Origin: Leuctra nigra
Taxonomy: Eukaryota > Arthropoda > Insecta > Plecoptera > Leuctridae
NCBI GenBank assembly: GCA_934045905.1
Contig: OW203765.1
Location: forward strand, 30,785,997 to 30,849,996
Direction of reading: 5' to 3'
DNA length: 64,000 bases
Shown: in pieces, positions 34,065-44,999 of the stretch
How positions within the stretch are numbered: the stretch's first letter is position 1
Layout of the letters: each line of letters starts with the position of its first letter
Notes under the pieces: generated by a model
The model's input: the letters and a program-made list of their open reading frames with translations, nothing else
What the model was told of the DNA's origin: nothing
Database searches by the model: none
Program-made: the position numbers and the translations under genes

Positions 34065-36750
34065 GTGACGCGATCGGGCGTGGATAGCGGTCAAACGGAT
34101 TGACGGCTATCTGCCCGAGGCCCTGGATCAGCGGGTTCTCGTTGGCATTGAGGCCCTCGTAGAATGCTATGTTTAGGCCCAGCATGTGTTTGGCCAGGAG
34201 CTCGATGTTCAGCTCCTGGTGGATGTCCGTTGTCCTCGTGTAGACGGGCACACCAAGCGCGAGTCGCAGCGCCTTGTTCTGGACTCTCTGCAGGCTCTGT
34301 AGGAGGCTTGGCATGCACCCGCTCCACACTGGCGAGGCGTATGTCATAGTTGGTCGAATTATTGCCGTATAAACGCGAGCTTTGGTCTTGGCGCTCATGG
34401 CTTTTGCTTTTAGCAGTGGATACAGTGCAGCCATCTTTCTTGTTGCCTTTTGCTGGATTCTCTCGACGTGAGCCCGCCAGATCAGCTTGCTGTCGAGCGT
34501 CACGCCGAGGTATAGGCTGTGGGGCTCCCATGGGATCGTCTCACCACACAAGGAAATCACTGGTCTGTGCTTGACCTGCCGGCGGGAAAAGAGGGTTGCT
34601 GTTGTTTTCGAGGCATTGAGAAGAATTCTCCACTCGGTGTACCAGTTTGACAGGATGTTTAAAGCTGACTTAAGATTTCTTTCAATTTCTTTCCCGCTGA
34701 AAGACTGGGCAATGATGGCTCCATCGTCTGCATAGAACGCAAGCTCGACTCCAGGCAGTTCAAGTGGGACGTCGTTTGTGAATAGGTTGAATAAAATTGG
34801 ACCTATGATTGAACCTTGTGGCACGCCTGCTGAAATGGGCTTTGAGGAAGACTTTTCTTCACGGAGCGAGACGTAGAATGATCTCCCCCCTAAGTAACTG
34901 GACACAAAGTTTACCAAGTAGTCCGGAAATTCAAGTGAAATTAGCTTGCTGATCAATCCCGTGTGCCAAACTCGGTCAAAGGCCTTTGCTACGTCCAAGA
35001 AGACCACACCAGTAGTTTTATTGATATTGAAACCATGTGTTATGCGATCAACCACACGCAGCAGCTGATGATTTGTTGAGTGATTCTTCCTGAATCCAAA
35101 CTGCTGGTGTATCATAATGTTATTATTGTCGACATGGTCTTGAATGCGTCGGAGAATGACCTTCTCCAATAGCTTTGACAAACCGGAGAGTAAACTAATA
35201 GGACGGTAATTGGCGGGGTCACGGAGTGGCTTTCCTGGTTTAGGAAAAACCACTACCCTCGCTTCTTTCCAGATAGTCGGAAAGTATTGCAGGCGTAGGC
35301 ATGCGTTGAATATCTCAACAAGTCTCAGGGCAGCTGCGGCTGGTAATGACTTGATGGTAAGGTTTGTGATGCCATCGTGTCCAGGAGCTTTGCCGTTTTT
35401 TAGCTTAGATGCATAACCTGCCACCTCATCCAGAGTGCACAGGTCAACACAATCTACCTCATTTGAACGAGGATGTTCTGTAAGGTGAGTTGCTACTGCA
35501 TCTTCAATCTGCTGAGACCGCGCGTTTGGTGGATTTGGCTTAAATTGGTTCTCTAGCGACTCTGCGAGTACCTCAGCCTTGTCCCGCGCACTGCAGGCGA
35601 GGTGTGTTCGACCTTGAATGGGTGGACTCGGCTCTGGGCGGTTGGTAAGACGCCTGGTCATGCGCCAAATAGAATTGTCAGCCTCCTTTAGCTCTCCAAC
35701 TGCAGATTCCCACATCTCTCCCCGATATTCGAGGATATCAGCTTTGAGTCGTTTGTTTAGACGATTGTAGTTTGCTCGCAAGTCTGGTGTACGGTGTTGT
35801 TGCCACAGGCGGCGTGCTTTATTTTTCTCAGCCACGGATGCTTTTAATCCAGGAGGAAGATCGTATATGGAATTACGGTTCTTAGTTGTCCGTGGGACTG
35901 AAGCTTCTATCGCGTCTTTTATTGTTGCAGTGAATAGTGTTGCTGCTTCGTCTAGTTCCGCTACTGTGTTGATAGGAGGGGCAGAGGAGGTTATCAGTCT
36001 GGTGGTCTCAGACCTGAATTTATTCCAGTCAGCTTTACGGAAATTTAGCCGTGGTGCTGGGATATGCATTGCTATCTCGTCTCCTATCGTCACTCTGACC
36101 GGGTTATGGTCAGAGGAGAGAGACGCGAGAGTCTCAAGCTCCACGGAGTGCCGGAAGTTCTTGAGGATGGCAATATCTAGGACGTCAGGGCGACAGGAGC
36201 CCTGATAATGTGTTGGCTCCCTTGGACCCGAGACTGTGAAATCGGCTCGCCTAGAATGAGCCAGTAGCTGATTCCCCTTGGTGTTTGATGTCCGGGAGTT
36301 CCAGCAGGGGTTCTTTGCGTTTAAGTCGCCACATAGTATTGTGGGGATGACATTGTCGAGAAGGGCGTCGACATCTGACATATGCAGCCTTGTCCCTGGT
36401 GCAGAATATGCGGCGATTAAGCGCACATCGCCATTCAGTGTCTGTATTTGAACCCCTGTTGCTTCTAGGGTCAATAGGGGGGGCAATGCTATTTCGCAAT
36501 GTCTCATTGTGCTGTTTACTACGATCGCTGTGCCTCCACATGCCTTTCTTCCTTGATTGGGCCTGTCGGTTCGGTAAAAGCTGCAGTTTGCCATGCTGAA
36601 TCTTTTGTGTGGTTGAAGGTGAGTTTCGGATAATAGAACAGCGATGTAGTTTCCTTCGTGCATGAAGTGCGCCAGCTCATCCCGTTTGTTCTGAATGCCG
36701 TTGGAGTTCCACATCGCTAACTTTGTTAATCTCCTAGGGTTTGGTTGCAT
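34054..36750 (-). CDS. Jockey LINE ORF2: endonuclease and reverse transcriptase
   Basis: 898 residues with no frameshift. Residues about 10-222 are an AP-type endonuclease: WNSNG (14-18), SETH with the catalytic Glu at 42, GDLNAKN (141-147) and SSDHNP (212-217). The RT spans about 445-780: NYRPISLL (514-521), motif A FLDVAKAFD with Asp586, GVPQGS (642-647), and YADD (673-676). The C-terminal part has YASPVW and other Jockey-type thumb and connection blocks. The enzyme nicks chromosomal DNA and copies element RNA at the nick. The ATG lies inside the end of ORF1 (17-bp overlap, different frame), so translation probably relies on reinitiation or a similar coupling, which is inferred. All catalytic residues look present. 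Confidence 0.95.
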   Translation of the reverse strand: MQPNPRRLTKLAMWNSNGIQNKRDELAHFMHEGNYIAVLLSETHLQPHKRFSMANCSFYRTDRPNQGRKACGGTAIVVNSTMRHCEIALPPLLTLEATGVQIQTLNGDVRLIAAYSAPGTRLHMSDVDALLDNVIPTILCGDLNAKNPCWNSRTSNTKGNQLLAHSRRADFTVSGPREPTHYQGSCRPDVLDIAILKNFRHSVELETLASLSSDHNPVRVTIGDEIAMHIPAPRLNFRKADWNKFRSETTRLITSSAPPINTVAELDEAATLFTATIKDAIEASVPRTTKNRNSIYDLPPGLKASVAEKNKARRLWQQHRTPDLRANYNRLNKRLKADILEYRGEMWESAVGELKEADNSIWRMTRRLTNRPEPSPPIQGRTHLACSARDKAEVLAESLENQFKPNPPNARSQQIEDAVATHLTEHPRSNEVDCVDLCTLDEVAGYASKLKNGKAPGHDGITNLTIKSLPAAAALRLVEIFNACLRLQYFPTIWKEARVVVFPKPGKPLRDPANYRPISLLSGLSKLLEKVILRRIQDHVDNNNIMIHQQFGFRKNHSTNHQLLRVVDRITHGFNINKTTGVVFLDVAKAFDRVWHTGLISKLISLEFPDYLVNFVSSYLGGRSFYVSLREEKSSSKPISAGVPQGSIIGPILFNLFTNDVPLELPGVELAFYADDGAIIAQSFSGKEIERNLKSALNILSNWYTEWRILLNASKTTATLFSRRQVKHRPVISLCGETIPWEPHSLYLGVTLDSKLIWRAHVERIQQKATRKMAALYPLLKAKAMSAKTKARVYTAIIRPTMTYASPVWSGCMPSLLQSLQRVQNKALRLALGVPVYTRTTDIHQELNIELLAKHMLGLNIAFYEGLNANENPLIQGLGQIAVNPFDRYPRPIASLAI

Positions 36751-38173
36751 TTGTAAGCGAAGCGACAGCTGTGACCAAGCTCGGAACGAGCTGAACTAGG
36801 GCAGCGATTAAGGGTTGAAGGTCAGCAATGAGGGCTGCAAGCTTGCCCAGGGTATCGAAAACTTGATCCTCTTTGGTGGGTTTGCCTCTCCTTGCCTTTG
36901 ACGCGTACGTCTCCTTCTCGTGCTGAATAGTCGGGCTCTGAAACGGTTGATCGTCATGGTTTGGGTGAACAAATGCGTCCTGGTTGGGTCGCTGTTGCTG
37001 TTTCTGCTGTTTCTGCTGTTGCTGCCTAGGCTGAGCAGCGGGGTGTTCTTTTTGGTTTCGGTTTTTGGTTGCCTTCACGATGTATGGGCAACCACGGTAG
37101 CTGGCTGGGTGATTTCCTGCACAGTTCGTACATGTGGCAGGTTCTTCCCTTGGTCGTGTACATTCTTTAGCGTCATGTTCGGCGCCACATATTACGCACC
37201 GTTTGCGTTGGTGACAGAACATCGAGGTGTGCCCGATTCGTTGGCAGCAGTAACACATTACTGGTCGGCCCTTTGCTTTGCTGGCTTCGGTGGTGACCTT
37301 ACAGTGGAGAAGCGTCTGCACTGCAGATAAGTCAACTTTGGGCTTACCGGGTGTCGTCACTAGTATCACTTTGAAAAGTGGATACAGTATCTTTTGGTCC
37401 GAAGGATTTGTCAGCTGCGTGATGGATTTGGCTAGGAGACCAAGGTCCATTAGTTCGGTGGCAATGTCTTCGGTAGCCGTGTTAATAGGAAGGCCACGTA
37501 TCACAAATACTTGCGGTCTAATCCTTTCTTCAGCGCTTGGGAAAGTGTAGTATTCTAGCTTTTGTATGCGTAGGACGTCGGTTAAAGCCTTGTAGTCATC
37601 CGGGTGCGTTAGCATTAACTTTGCGGATAACGCTAGCGGTTTGATGGAGTAGTCGTATTTGACACAGCCGTCAATAAGAGCTATAAGCTCTTTATGTGAA
37701 TTCAGGTTTTTGATTATTAGAGGAGGCACCTTGTATTTATTAATGGGGCCTCTTCTATCGGTATTTGCGTTAGATCCCCCATCTGTTGGTTGGTCGGCTA
37801 ACGCTGAGAACGAATTACTGGTAGGGATAGAGCCCGTAGGAGGATCCCTGGCTTTAGGGTTATTAGGTCTAGAAGACCTCTGCTGTCTGGGTGACTCTGG
37901 CAGAGTGCTCCCAGAGGATGTTCTTGTAACCGTTACAGGTGGTCTGTAGTGCACGTCTACATCGGTACGTGCATCTCTCTTCTTTAGAAACTGCTCGAAT
38001 AAGTTGTTGCTGGCAGCGATTGAGAATTGCTTCTCCGGGCGTCTGGAGAGCGTGTCTTGCGGGGACATCGTTGATTTTCTTTTGGAACCGCCTGGCTCAG
38101 AGTCGGTGCGGCGGTCCATCTCAGTCACGCGGGTTTTCACTGCGCCCTTGGGTAAAGTTTCGCCGTCGCCCAT
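36734..38173 (-). CDS. Jockey LINE ORF1: Gag-like nucleic-acid-binding protein
   Basis: 479 residues starting MGDGETLP. The first 140 or so are basic, low-complexity and probably disordered. A PRE_C2HC-type region follows (PPLIIKNLNSH, then PQVFVIRGLP). Three zinc knuckles come next: CYCCQRIGHTSMFC (CX2CX4HX4C), CVICGAEHDAKEC and CTNCAGNHPASYRGC. A Gln-rich stretch follows, then a hydrophobic tail (LIADLQPLIAALVQLV) that may oligomerise. This layout is typical of Jockey, TART and related Gag-like ORF1 proteins, which bind element RNA and carry it to the nucleus. The stop codon TAG overlaps the ORF2 start region. Confidence 0.93.
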   Translation of the reverse strand: MGDGETLPKGAVKTRVTEMDRRTDSEPGGSKRKSTMSPQDTLSRRPEKQFSIAASNNLFEQFLKKRDARTDVDVHYRPPVTVTRTSSGSTLPESPRQQRSSRPNNPKARDPPTGSIPTSNSFSALADQPTDGGSNANTDRRGPINKYKVPPLIIKNLNSHKELIALIDGCVKYDYSIKPLALSAKLMLTHPDDYKALTDVLRIQKLEYYTFPSAEERIRPQVFVIRGLPINTATEDIATELMDLGLLAKSITQLTNPSDQKILYPLFKVILVTTPGKPKVDLSAVQTLLHCKVTTEASKAKGRPVMCYCCQRIGHTSMFCHQRKRCVICGAEHDAKECTRPREEPATCTNCAGNHPASYRGCPYIVKATKNRNQKEHPAAQPRQQQQKQQKQQQRPNQDAFVHPNHDDQPFQSPTIQHEKETYASKARRGKPTKEDQVFDTLGKLAALIADLQPLIAALVQLVPSLVTAVASLTNATKP

Positions 38174-38349
38174 TGAGCCTCAGCCCGTGACGATGCCCCC
38201 TGGCTATACCAGGGACACGGCACCGTCACAACCCTGACTGGACTCTCTGGTACAATAATCGCGGTTAATGACGCGATGAGGATAACGGGCCTCCTCTCTC
38301 AGACCCGCTCCTGCAATCTCGGAGTGAATCACGAGTCACGCGAGTGGTC

Positions 38350-38955
38350 GTGCAAGTGTTAATCAGTAAGAAACCCTTCGGAGGATACACGATCTTGCGC
38401 CGGAGGTAACCACCTACTGGCAGGCTCTTAGCTGTACACTGCTGGCTCTTCTTGATCCAAAGCCGGAAGGCTGCTGCTGCTGCTGGTTGTGCGATGTAAG
38501 GTTGCGATGCGGTTGTCGGTGCAAGTGTTAATCAGTAAGAAACCCTTCGGAGGATACACGATCTTGCGACCGGAGGTAACCACCTACTGGCAGGCTCTTA
38601 GCTGTACACTGCTGACTCTTCTTGATCCAAAGCCGGAAAGCTGCTGCTGCTGCTGGTTGTGCGATGTAAGGTTGCGATGCGGTTGTCGGTGCAAGTGTTA
38701 ATCAGTAAGAAACCCTTCGGAGGATACGCGATCTTGCGATCGGAGGTAACCTCCTACTAGCAGGCTCTTAGCTGTACACTGCTGACTCTTCTTGATCCAA
38801 ATCCGGAAAGCTGCTGCTGCTGCTGGTTGTGCGATGTAAGGTTGCGATGCGGTTGTCGGTGCAAGTGTTAATCAGTAAGAAACCCTTCGGAGGATACGCG
38901 ATCTTGCGATCGGAGGTAACCTCCTACTAGCAGGCTCTTAGCTGTACACTGCTGA
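38350..38955 (-). repeat. 170-bp tandem repeat, about 3.6 copies
   Basis: GTGCAAGTGTTAATCAGTAA recurs at 38350, 38519, 38689 and 38859, spaced 169-170 bp. Units include TTCGGAGGATACRCGATCTT and a CTGCTGCTGCTGCTGG run, and the last copy is partial. The array lies upstream of ORF1, where LINE promoters sit. Tandem promoter monomers are known at the 5' ends of some LINEs, such as mouse L1. It could instead belong to the neighbouring Penelope-like element. Confidence 0.9.
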
Positions 38956-38959
38956 CTGA

Positions 38960-39247
38960 CTGGATGCTGCGCTGCTGGTTTCTTGCGAAGGGAAGTCTCG
39001 ATGAAACTGCTGCGAAGCTCCGTTCACTTCATCTGTCGATCCGTCGATGAAAATGAATGAGATCCCTGATGATCAATCAATCAATCAATGGCTGGATGGG
39101 AAAAGCCGGCTCTTAATCTTGCCTACTGTCGCAAGTAGGCGAGCCAATGGGAAAAGAGGAGGAATTGGCTGCGTGACCAATGGGAGCGCGGGAAATGAGT
39201 AGGAGTAGGGATGGAGGAGCGGTGGAGGGGGTTGTCTGGTCAGCTGA
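38960..39247 (-). other. GC-rich sequence between the LINE and the Penelope ORF
   Basis: No ORF of note. It contains an (ATCA)n microsatellite at about 39073-39090 and probably represents the 3' untranslated part of the Penelope-like element, possibly with its terminal repeat, up to the LINE's 5' end near 38960. I looked for a hammerhead ribozyme here and did not find one. Confidence 0.45.
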
Positions 39248-40807
39248 TCACTCAGTTGACTGTTGGAGCTGGGCCTTGGCACGACTGCGTGTCAGGGGTC
39301 CCTGGGCCGCTGCTGGTGTCGGCTCCCTCAGTGCGGCGGGGACTCCTGCGGTGACACGACTGCGTGTCCGTGGTCCCTGGGTCGGGTCCGCGATGGTCGG
39401 CGGCGGCGGTGATGTCGGCTCGGTCGGGGCGACGGTGATCTGCGCCATGACCGGCTTCCAGGCATGTGGCAGCCTGATCGAGTCGTCCCGCTGGTTCATG
39501 TTGTGCGGGCGGCGCTCGATCTCGATGGCCTCTCGGATGACTCGCAGGCTGCGGTACTCGACGGTGGCCAAGGACTTCGTGCCCTCGAAGTTGATCCGGT
39601 GGCCCTCTGCTTCCACGTGCTGGGCGAGGGATGAAGTCGGTGCTCGGAGACGGACTGCTCTTCGGTGTTCCTTGATCCTTACAGACATGTGCCGGCCAGT
39701 CTGTCCGATGTAGGTGCGAGGGCAGTCTCCGCAGGGGACCTCGTAGACGCCCTTCTCTTCTAGAGGGATCTTGTCCTTGGAGCTGCGGAGCATCTCGCCG
39801 ATCTTGCAGTCCGCCCGGAAGATGGTCTTGATGTCGGCCGTGGCGAGGAGCTTGCTGATGCGGTCGGTTGTCCCTCGGACATACGGCAGGAAGGCGAGTC
39901 TGACCGGGTCGATGGGCGGCGTAGGCGTGTCCGGGTCCTTCGGCTTCCTGTTCCACGCCTTGTGGAAGTCGCGGTTGGAGTAGCCGTTGCAGCGGAGCGC
40001 CTTCCGCAGGACCTTCTCCTCCTCTGCGATGTGGTCGTCGTCTGCGACCCTCCTCGAGCGTGTGGTGAGCGAGTTGGCCACCGACCGGAGCTGCGATGGA
40101 TGATGGTGTGACGACGCGTGCAGGTAGCGGTCCGTGTGTGTTGGCTTTCGATACACTGTGTGGCCTAGTGTACCGTCAGCGCGCTTGATCACCAGGCAGT
40201 CCAGGAACGGCAGCTTCCCCTCCGACTCGAGCTCCATCGTGAACTTGATGTTAGCATGGACGCTGTTGAGATGTTGCAGGAAGGCTGGCAGTCGGTCGGC
40301 TCCGTGTTGCCAGATGATGAACGTGTCGTCGACGTATCTCAGCCAGCACCTGGGTTGTAGCGGTGCTGTCTCGAGGGCTGTGATCTCGAACGCTTCGAGG
40401 AACAGATTGGCTATCACCGGGGATAGAGGTGATCCCATGGGTGCGCCGTCGATCTGTCTGTAGAACTGCCCCTCGTAGATGAAGTAAGTCGACGTCAAGC
40501 AGTGTCTGGCCATCTCGAGGACATGGTACGGCGGATCGTGCTTGTCGTTGATGATGATGAGAGCTTCTTGGATGGGTACCTTCGTGAAGAGGGATACCAC
40601 GTCGAAGCTGACGAGCAGATCTCCTGGCGCGAGTGTGAACTCTCGTAGTATGTCAACGAAGTGGCCAGAGTCGCGGACGTAGGACTTAGCGCACTCTGCG
40701 TACGGCTGCAGTTGTTTGGCGAGGTATCGTGCCAGTGCTTGGGTAGGTGAACCCACCGCACTCACGATGGGCCGCAGAGGTGCTCCGTCTTTGTGGGTCT
40801 TACACAT
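39248..40807 (-). CDS. Penelope-like element ORF, 5'-truncated: RT plus GIY-YIG
   Basis: 519 residues open. It begins inside the reverse transcriptase at CKTHKDGAPLRPIVS, so the N-terminal part is missing; the frame stays open a few codons upstream (SVTW), and the first Met is incidental. RT motif A is SFDVVSLF with Asp69, then GAPMGSPLSP (121-130) and YVDD (158-161). A linker leads to a GIY-YIG endonuclease: GVYEVPCGDCPRTYIGQTGR (353-372), VRIKEHR (376-382), HVEAEGH (397-403) and REAIEIER (425-432). The CxxC inside the GIY block is common in Penelope-like proteins. The C-terminus repeats PLTRSR. The sequence is very GC-rich against AT-rich surroundings. The truncation fits incomplete target-primed insertion. 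Confidence 0.93.
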   Translation of the reverse strand: MCKTHKDGAPLRPIVSAVGSPTQALARYLAKQLQPYAECAKSYVRDSGHFVDILREFTLAPGDLLVSFDVVSLFTKVPIQEALIIINDKHDPPYHVLEMARHCLTSTYFIYEGQFYRQIDGAPMGSPLSPVIANLFLEAFEITALETAPLQPRCWLRYVDDTFIIWQHGADRLPAFLQHLNSVHANIKFTMELESEGKLPFLDCLVIKRADGTLGHTVYRKPTHTDRYLHASSHHHPSQLRSVANSLTTRSRRVADDDHIAEEEKVLRKALRCNGYSNRDFHKAWNRKPKDPDTPTPPIDPVRLAFLPYVRGTTDRISKLLATADIKTIFRADCKIGEMLRSSKDKIPLEEKGVYEVPCGDCPRTYIGQTGRHMSVRIKEHRRAVRLRAPTSSLAQHVEAEGHRINFEGTKSLATVEYRSLRVIREAIEIERRPHNMNQRDDSIRLPHAWKPVMAQITVAPTEPTSPPPPTIADPTQGPRTRSRVTAGVPAALREPTPAAAQGPLTRSRAKAQLQQSTE

Positions 40808-43800
40808 CCAAGTAACTGAAGAAGCTAGATATTGGTTTATTTTGTGGTTTGGTTTGTTGTTATACTCGTAGTTTGTTTTGTTTGTAAGCTATTCTGCTAC
40901 TTTCTTGTATCAGTTGTATATTTTGTGCCTTTTTTAGTAATCGTAGAAAGAAGGATAACAAAATACACGTAATTCTTGTAGCAACAACTCTTTTATTGTT
41001 AATATTGGAATTGGAAAAGTAGCTGATGTCCCCCGAAATCTTTTGTAGAATGTCGAAGTTTAACAATGTAGCTAACATTCAGTCAAAACTCACTTGACTC
41101 TCTTTGAAAGTATTGGATGACTTTGCTCCAAATGTTTCTAACATCGTATGTTACTATTCACTCTAGAAACTAATAGAAAGTAAAGAAACTTGTCAAAAAA
41201 TAACCAGAATCATATTTTTTTTTTAAGTTCCTACGACCTTATTTCAAAATTGAGATCGTAATTGACGGGAATATTCGCATACCTCTTATGTTTACAATTG
41301 TTGTTACGTACAGAGATTCAACAAATCATGGAAAATCTCATTGAAGTTGTATTAGTTCAAACTCTAATAAAAGTTATTTGTAATAGTAATGGCAATATAA
41401 ATATACCAGAGAGGGCTGCACGATTTGTTATGTTATGCTATTGTTACGCTCCTCAGTTATGACTAATCGGAAAAGACAACTCATTTATAATACTTAGAAA
41501 CTTCTCAGACATTTTATGTGCATTTCATCACACCTCGACGAAAATATACCATGCTGAAAATAATAAATAATAGGCTTTTCTTATCTTAAACAAAATGTTT
41601 ATGTAGGTGCACACAACTATTTTGCGGGTTGCATAGGATGAATCAACGCACTTCCATCAATCATTTTATTCATTTCATTTTTATTTATTATAATATTTTA
41701 ATGTACACACAGTTCTTGAATAACACAACCGAAAGACATTTATAAATTGATCAAAAAATTATACCCACGTAGGCCAAGCCAGAGTGTGGGAAACTGTGGG
41801 CAATCGCCATCACTAATTAACTGCAGACCATTGGAAATTTAATTATACGTGAACTGCGGCATGATTAAGTAGGGCACCACAAATAAATTAGCCCATTGAA
41901 CCAATAATGTTGAGAATGTTAGCGTCAAAGACACACAGTTTATTGATACATCCCACAATACATGGCTGCACTGCGGGTTGCATGTAGGAGAAATAACGGC
42001 ACTTCCACTCCAATAATTTATAATGTTAATTCCAAGCAAACAGTTGCAGTCTTCAGTTATAGAACTCAATGCTCCTTGAGCAAAGTGTTGAAGACAATGG
42101 GATATGTACAACGATGATGTAAATCAAGCCAGTAAAGCTTGCCCTCAAGCTTCTTTGTTATCAAGTTCTGAGCGAAACAAAAGCTTTGGCAAATGACAGA
42201 GTTAGCTATGCATTCCATATATTGTGCACAGGTAGTTTGAAGTTCTGATTTACTGATGGGAAACTTTGACGATCTGATTAATTCTGTGGTAAATAAAAGA
42301 CAAGCTAATAAATGTCAGAATGTGGTAATCGAGGTGAAGTTTGTGATTTGTTGGTTAAATTTATGTTGGCATTTAATGATTTAATCCGTTTACCTCCTAG
42401 CTATTAGTAGAAGAGCGATTCTTTTTACAATTTCGAGTTAAAACTGGATTGAATGGTAAACTACATTGACTGGATCCAAAATCAAGAATCATTCAATTTT
42501 AACGATACATATGATGTTTACCAAAATTAGCTTGACGGTGTAACTTTATGAGGGTTTTCCACGAATTCGATATATTAATTGAAAATTAAATTGTTGCCAA
42601 AAATGAGAAACTGACATTGTTGTCAAAAATGAGAAACTGACAAAGAGACAGCTAGGTAAATAAATTTGTAGCATTTTTTATATTATTGAGGTGAGGTGTG
42701 GGTCACTTTTTTGGCTTTTCAGAGACACACCGTTAAAACGGGAGTTTCTTGAAGAAATTGGTATAGGTTTGTTTATTGGTTTAATTTAAGTAATATTTAA
42801 GGAAATCCAATACATACACAAATTTATCTAAATATACTAATTTGTAGGAATGTATCCCTATTATACCGACCGTATATTCAATATATTTATGTAAATGAAT
42901 GTAATTTCTTACTTCATAAATTAATTATTGTAAGTTTACAAACGTGTAAAAAGCAGGTATGCTGATAATTAATTATTGTTCACCACAAGTAGTATGCTTT
43001 TGTTTATTTGAGTACATAACTTATTATACCCCAATAAACCTCGATCGTTGACTTTGTAGAATTATGAAAGTGTAAAATTTATAATTTTCTTTTGTGGCCA
43101 GTACAAACAGGTTCGCTTAACTCACTTACGACTTCCCGTCGCCAATCAGTTGATTTGTATTCCATTTCCATCAAATTCTCGAGCGTTACCCCCATGCAAG
43201 TTCTCTAATGGAGTTAACTTACAGTCCGACCGCAATAGAGCAGAACCTAAAGCTCGGATTATGTCAACAATCACATTATTGCTTTGTACTTAACCAAGCT
43301 TGTGCTTTTCAAGCAAAACTAATCCTCAACCGTTCAAATTGTCACGAATTAGTCATTGTATAAAACATGAACCAGTTGCTAGACACAAGATAGTAGGTTG
43401 ACGACAGAAAGCGAGTATACCATTCAATTAAAATTATAAAATATCAACAAATTCCCTCTACGAAAAATATGTGATCAGACTATATTTTGCGGTACCTATA
43501 TTGTAAAAAATACTCATGTGTATATTATGTGCTTTTGCGATTCTCGAAATTGCATCAAAAGTAGCCTGATTACCAGATAAAAATGACCTGAGGAACGAGG
43601 AAGTAACACATAAATCGTTTAATAATTGTATATGATAATTATACATTTATAAGGAATGTTACAGTATAATACGTTCTTATGAAATAATATCAACAGCATT
43701 ATAGTGCGACACAGTTAAACATGTGTTTTATAGTTAAAAATGTTTTATTCTGCGTGGTATAACGAAATTTTCCATAACAGAAAACTTTTGTCGCTCAAAA

Positions 43801-44995
43801 TAATGTTGGATTTTAAACATAGCAATAAGTGGAATGTAACATTCCATAATGGGAAACCAAATAATGTTCTTGTCATTTTCTTTGCTGTTAAGTCCACGAC
43901 AAAGCAGAAACTCGATTTCATCTTGTGAGATGCTGCAGTGTCCTGTTTCAGAATGCTCTTTATCCATACTTTTTATAATCGTCTTTAGATCTGTATAAGA
44001 TTGTGTTTCACAGCGACAATTCACCGACTTGTCTGTTGCTCTGTTTGTGTCTCTCTGTTCAACTTGCCGATCAGGGAAACTGTGATCTGACAGAAGCTAA
44101 ACAGTTCAATAGAATAATCGTATTCGTTCACGCTTTTAAATTTTACCTCCTCTGTCAGATTATTTAAACATGTAACTGGCTGTTTTAACTTAGATTTTAA
44201 TGCATTGTAATGCATATTTGACACAATCATCTGCACCAAACCGATTCTTGTTTGGTGCCGATAATTTTCAACAGGGAATAAAATAAAAATTGACCAAACT
44301 TGGACATTTTCTTAATTTCTCAAACACTTCTAAAGTCAAATAAATGACAAAAAAAACACCAATACATGCCACGTGATGTGTGTTGATTGCTCCAGTCGTT
44401 TGTCCCGGACAGAAGAGGAAATATGTTAACAATAGTCACCTAATTGGGCTTGAATGGGCCCCTTAGCACGATACCAACTGTACGCTCAGATTGTCAACAA
44501 CTTTATCCAGAAATAATACAACAACAGGAAATTGAAGTTTTCTCCGCCGAATATTGAAAATGTCGACATTGAAAATCAATTACTGACAGAAACTAGAAGA
44601 GTAAACAGGACATGGCTTGTTTAACAACTAATACTTGTTGGTTGGTTAGTAATTTCCGTTGACAAACAAAGAACAATGGAAACCTGGCAGCTGAACGTTT
44701 TAGTCAACATCCTCGTTTCACAAAAAATATAATTAATACTTACTTTTATTAAATACATTTCAATGCCTCCCTGTATTGGTGGTTATTAATTGATTTCATG
44801 GGCTTTATTAATTTTTCCATCGAAAGTAACATTTCGATTTTTCTAGTGAAAGAAGAACATTGTACATGTTGAGCGATAGAAGTCACACATTGGATCGATA
44901 TACTCATATTTCAAGAGAGAGATTGTATGAACCTTCAAAATGATGCAAGGATTTTATTGGTAGGAAAAATGCACCATACATAATTATACCACTTT
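40808..44995. other. AT-rich gene-free stretch
   Basis: G+C drops sharply at about 40810-40830, marking the truncated Penelope end. Minus-strand frames of 96 and 72 codons at 43734-44239 abut each other but show no recognisable domain. I cannot distinguish them from chance. Confidence 0.5.
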
Positions 44996-44999
44996 TAAA

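Larger units (their letters stand above)
33752..38968 (-). mobile_element. Apparently full-length Jockey-clade LINE
   Basis: About 5.2 kb on the minus strand: a 5' region with 170-bp tandem units (38350-38955), a 5' UTR, Gag-like ORF1 (38173-36734), ORF2 with endonuclease and RT (36750-34054), and a 3' UTR of about 300 bp with two RNA hairpins and an A-rich end near 33760. Both ORFs are uninterrupted, so this copy is young and may be mobile. It is markedly more GC-rich than its flanks. The ends are approximate; no target-site duplication could be fixed because the 5' side abuts another retroelement. Confidence 0.85.

Noticed and set aside
34091..34531. Second minus-strand ORF of 146 codons inside LINE ORF2
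   Set aside because: It is an alternative-frame shadow of the RT coding sequence.
38960..39247. Hammerhead ribozyme of the Penelope-like element
   Set aside because: A CTGATGA occurs on the plus strand near 39068, opposite to the element's orientation, and no matching stem II plus GAAA could be found.
39252..39956. 234-codon Pro/Arg-rich minus frame inside the Penelope ORF
   Set aside because: It is a GC-driven alternative frame of the RT/GIY-YIG coding sequence.
43734..44239. Two adjacent minus-strand frames as one gene
   Set aside because: They meet near 44021-44024 but no motif, splice signal or similarity supports a protein.
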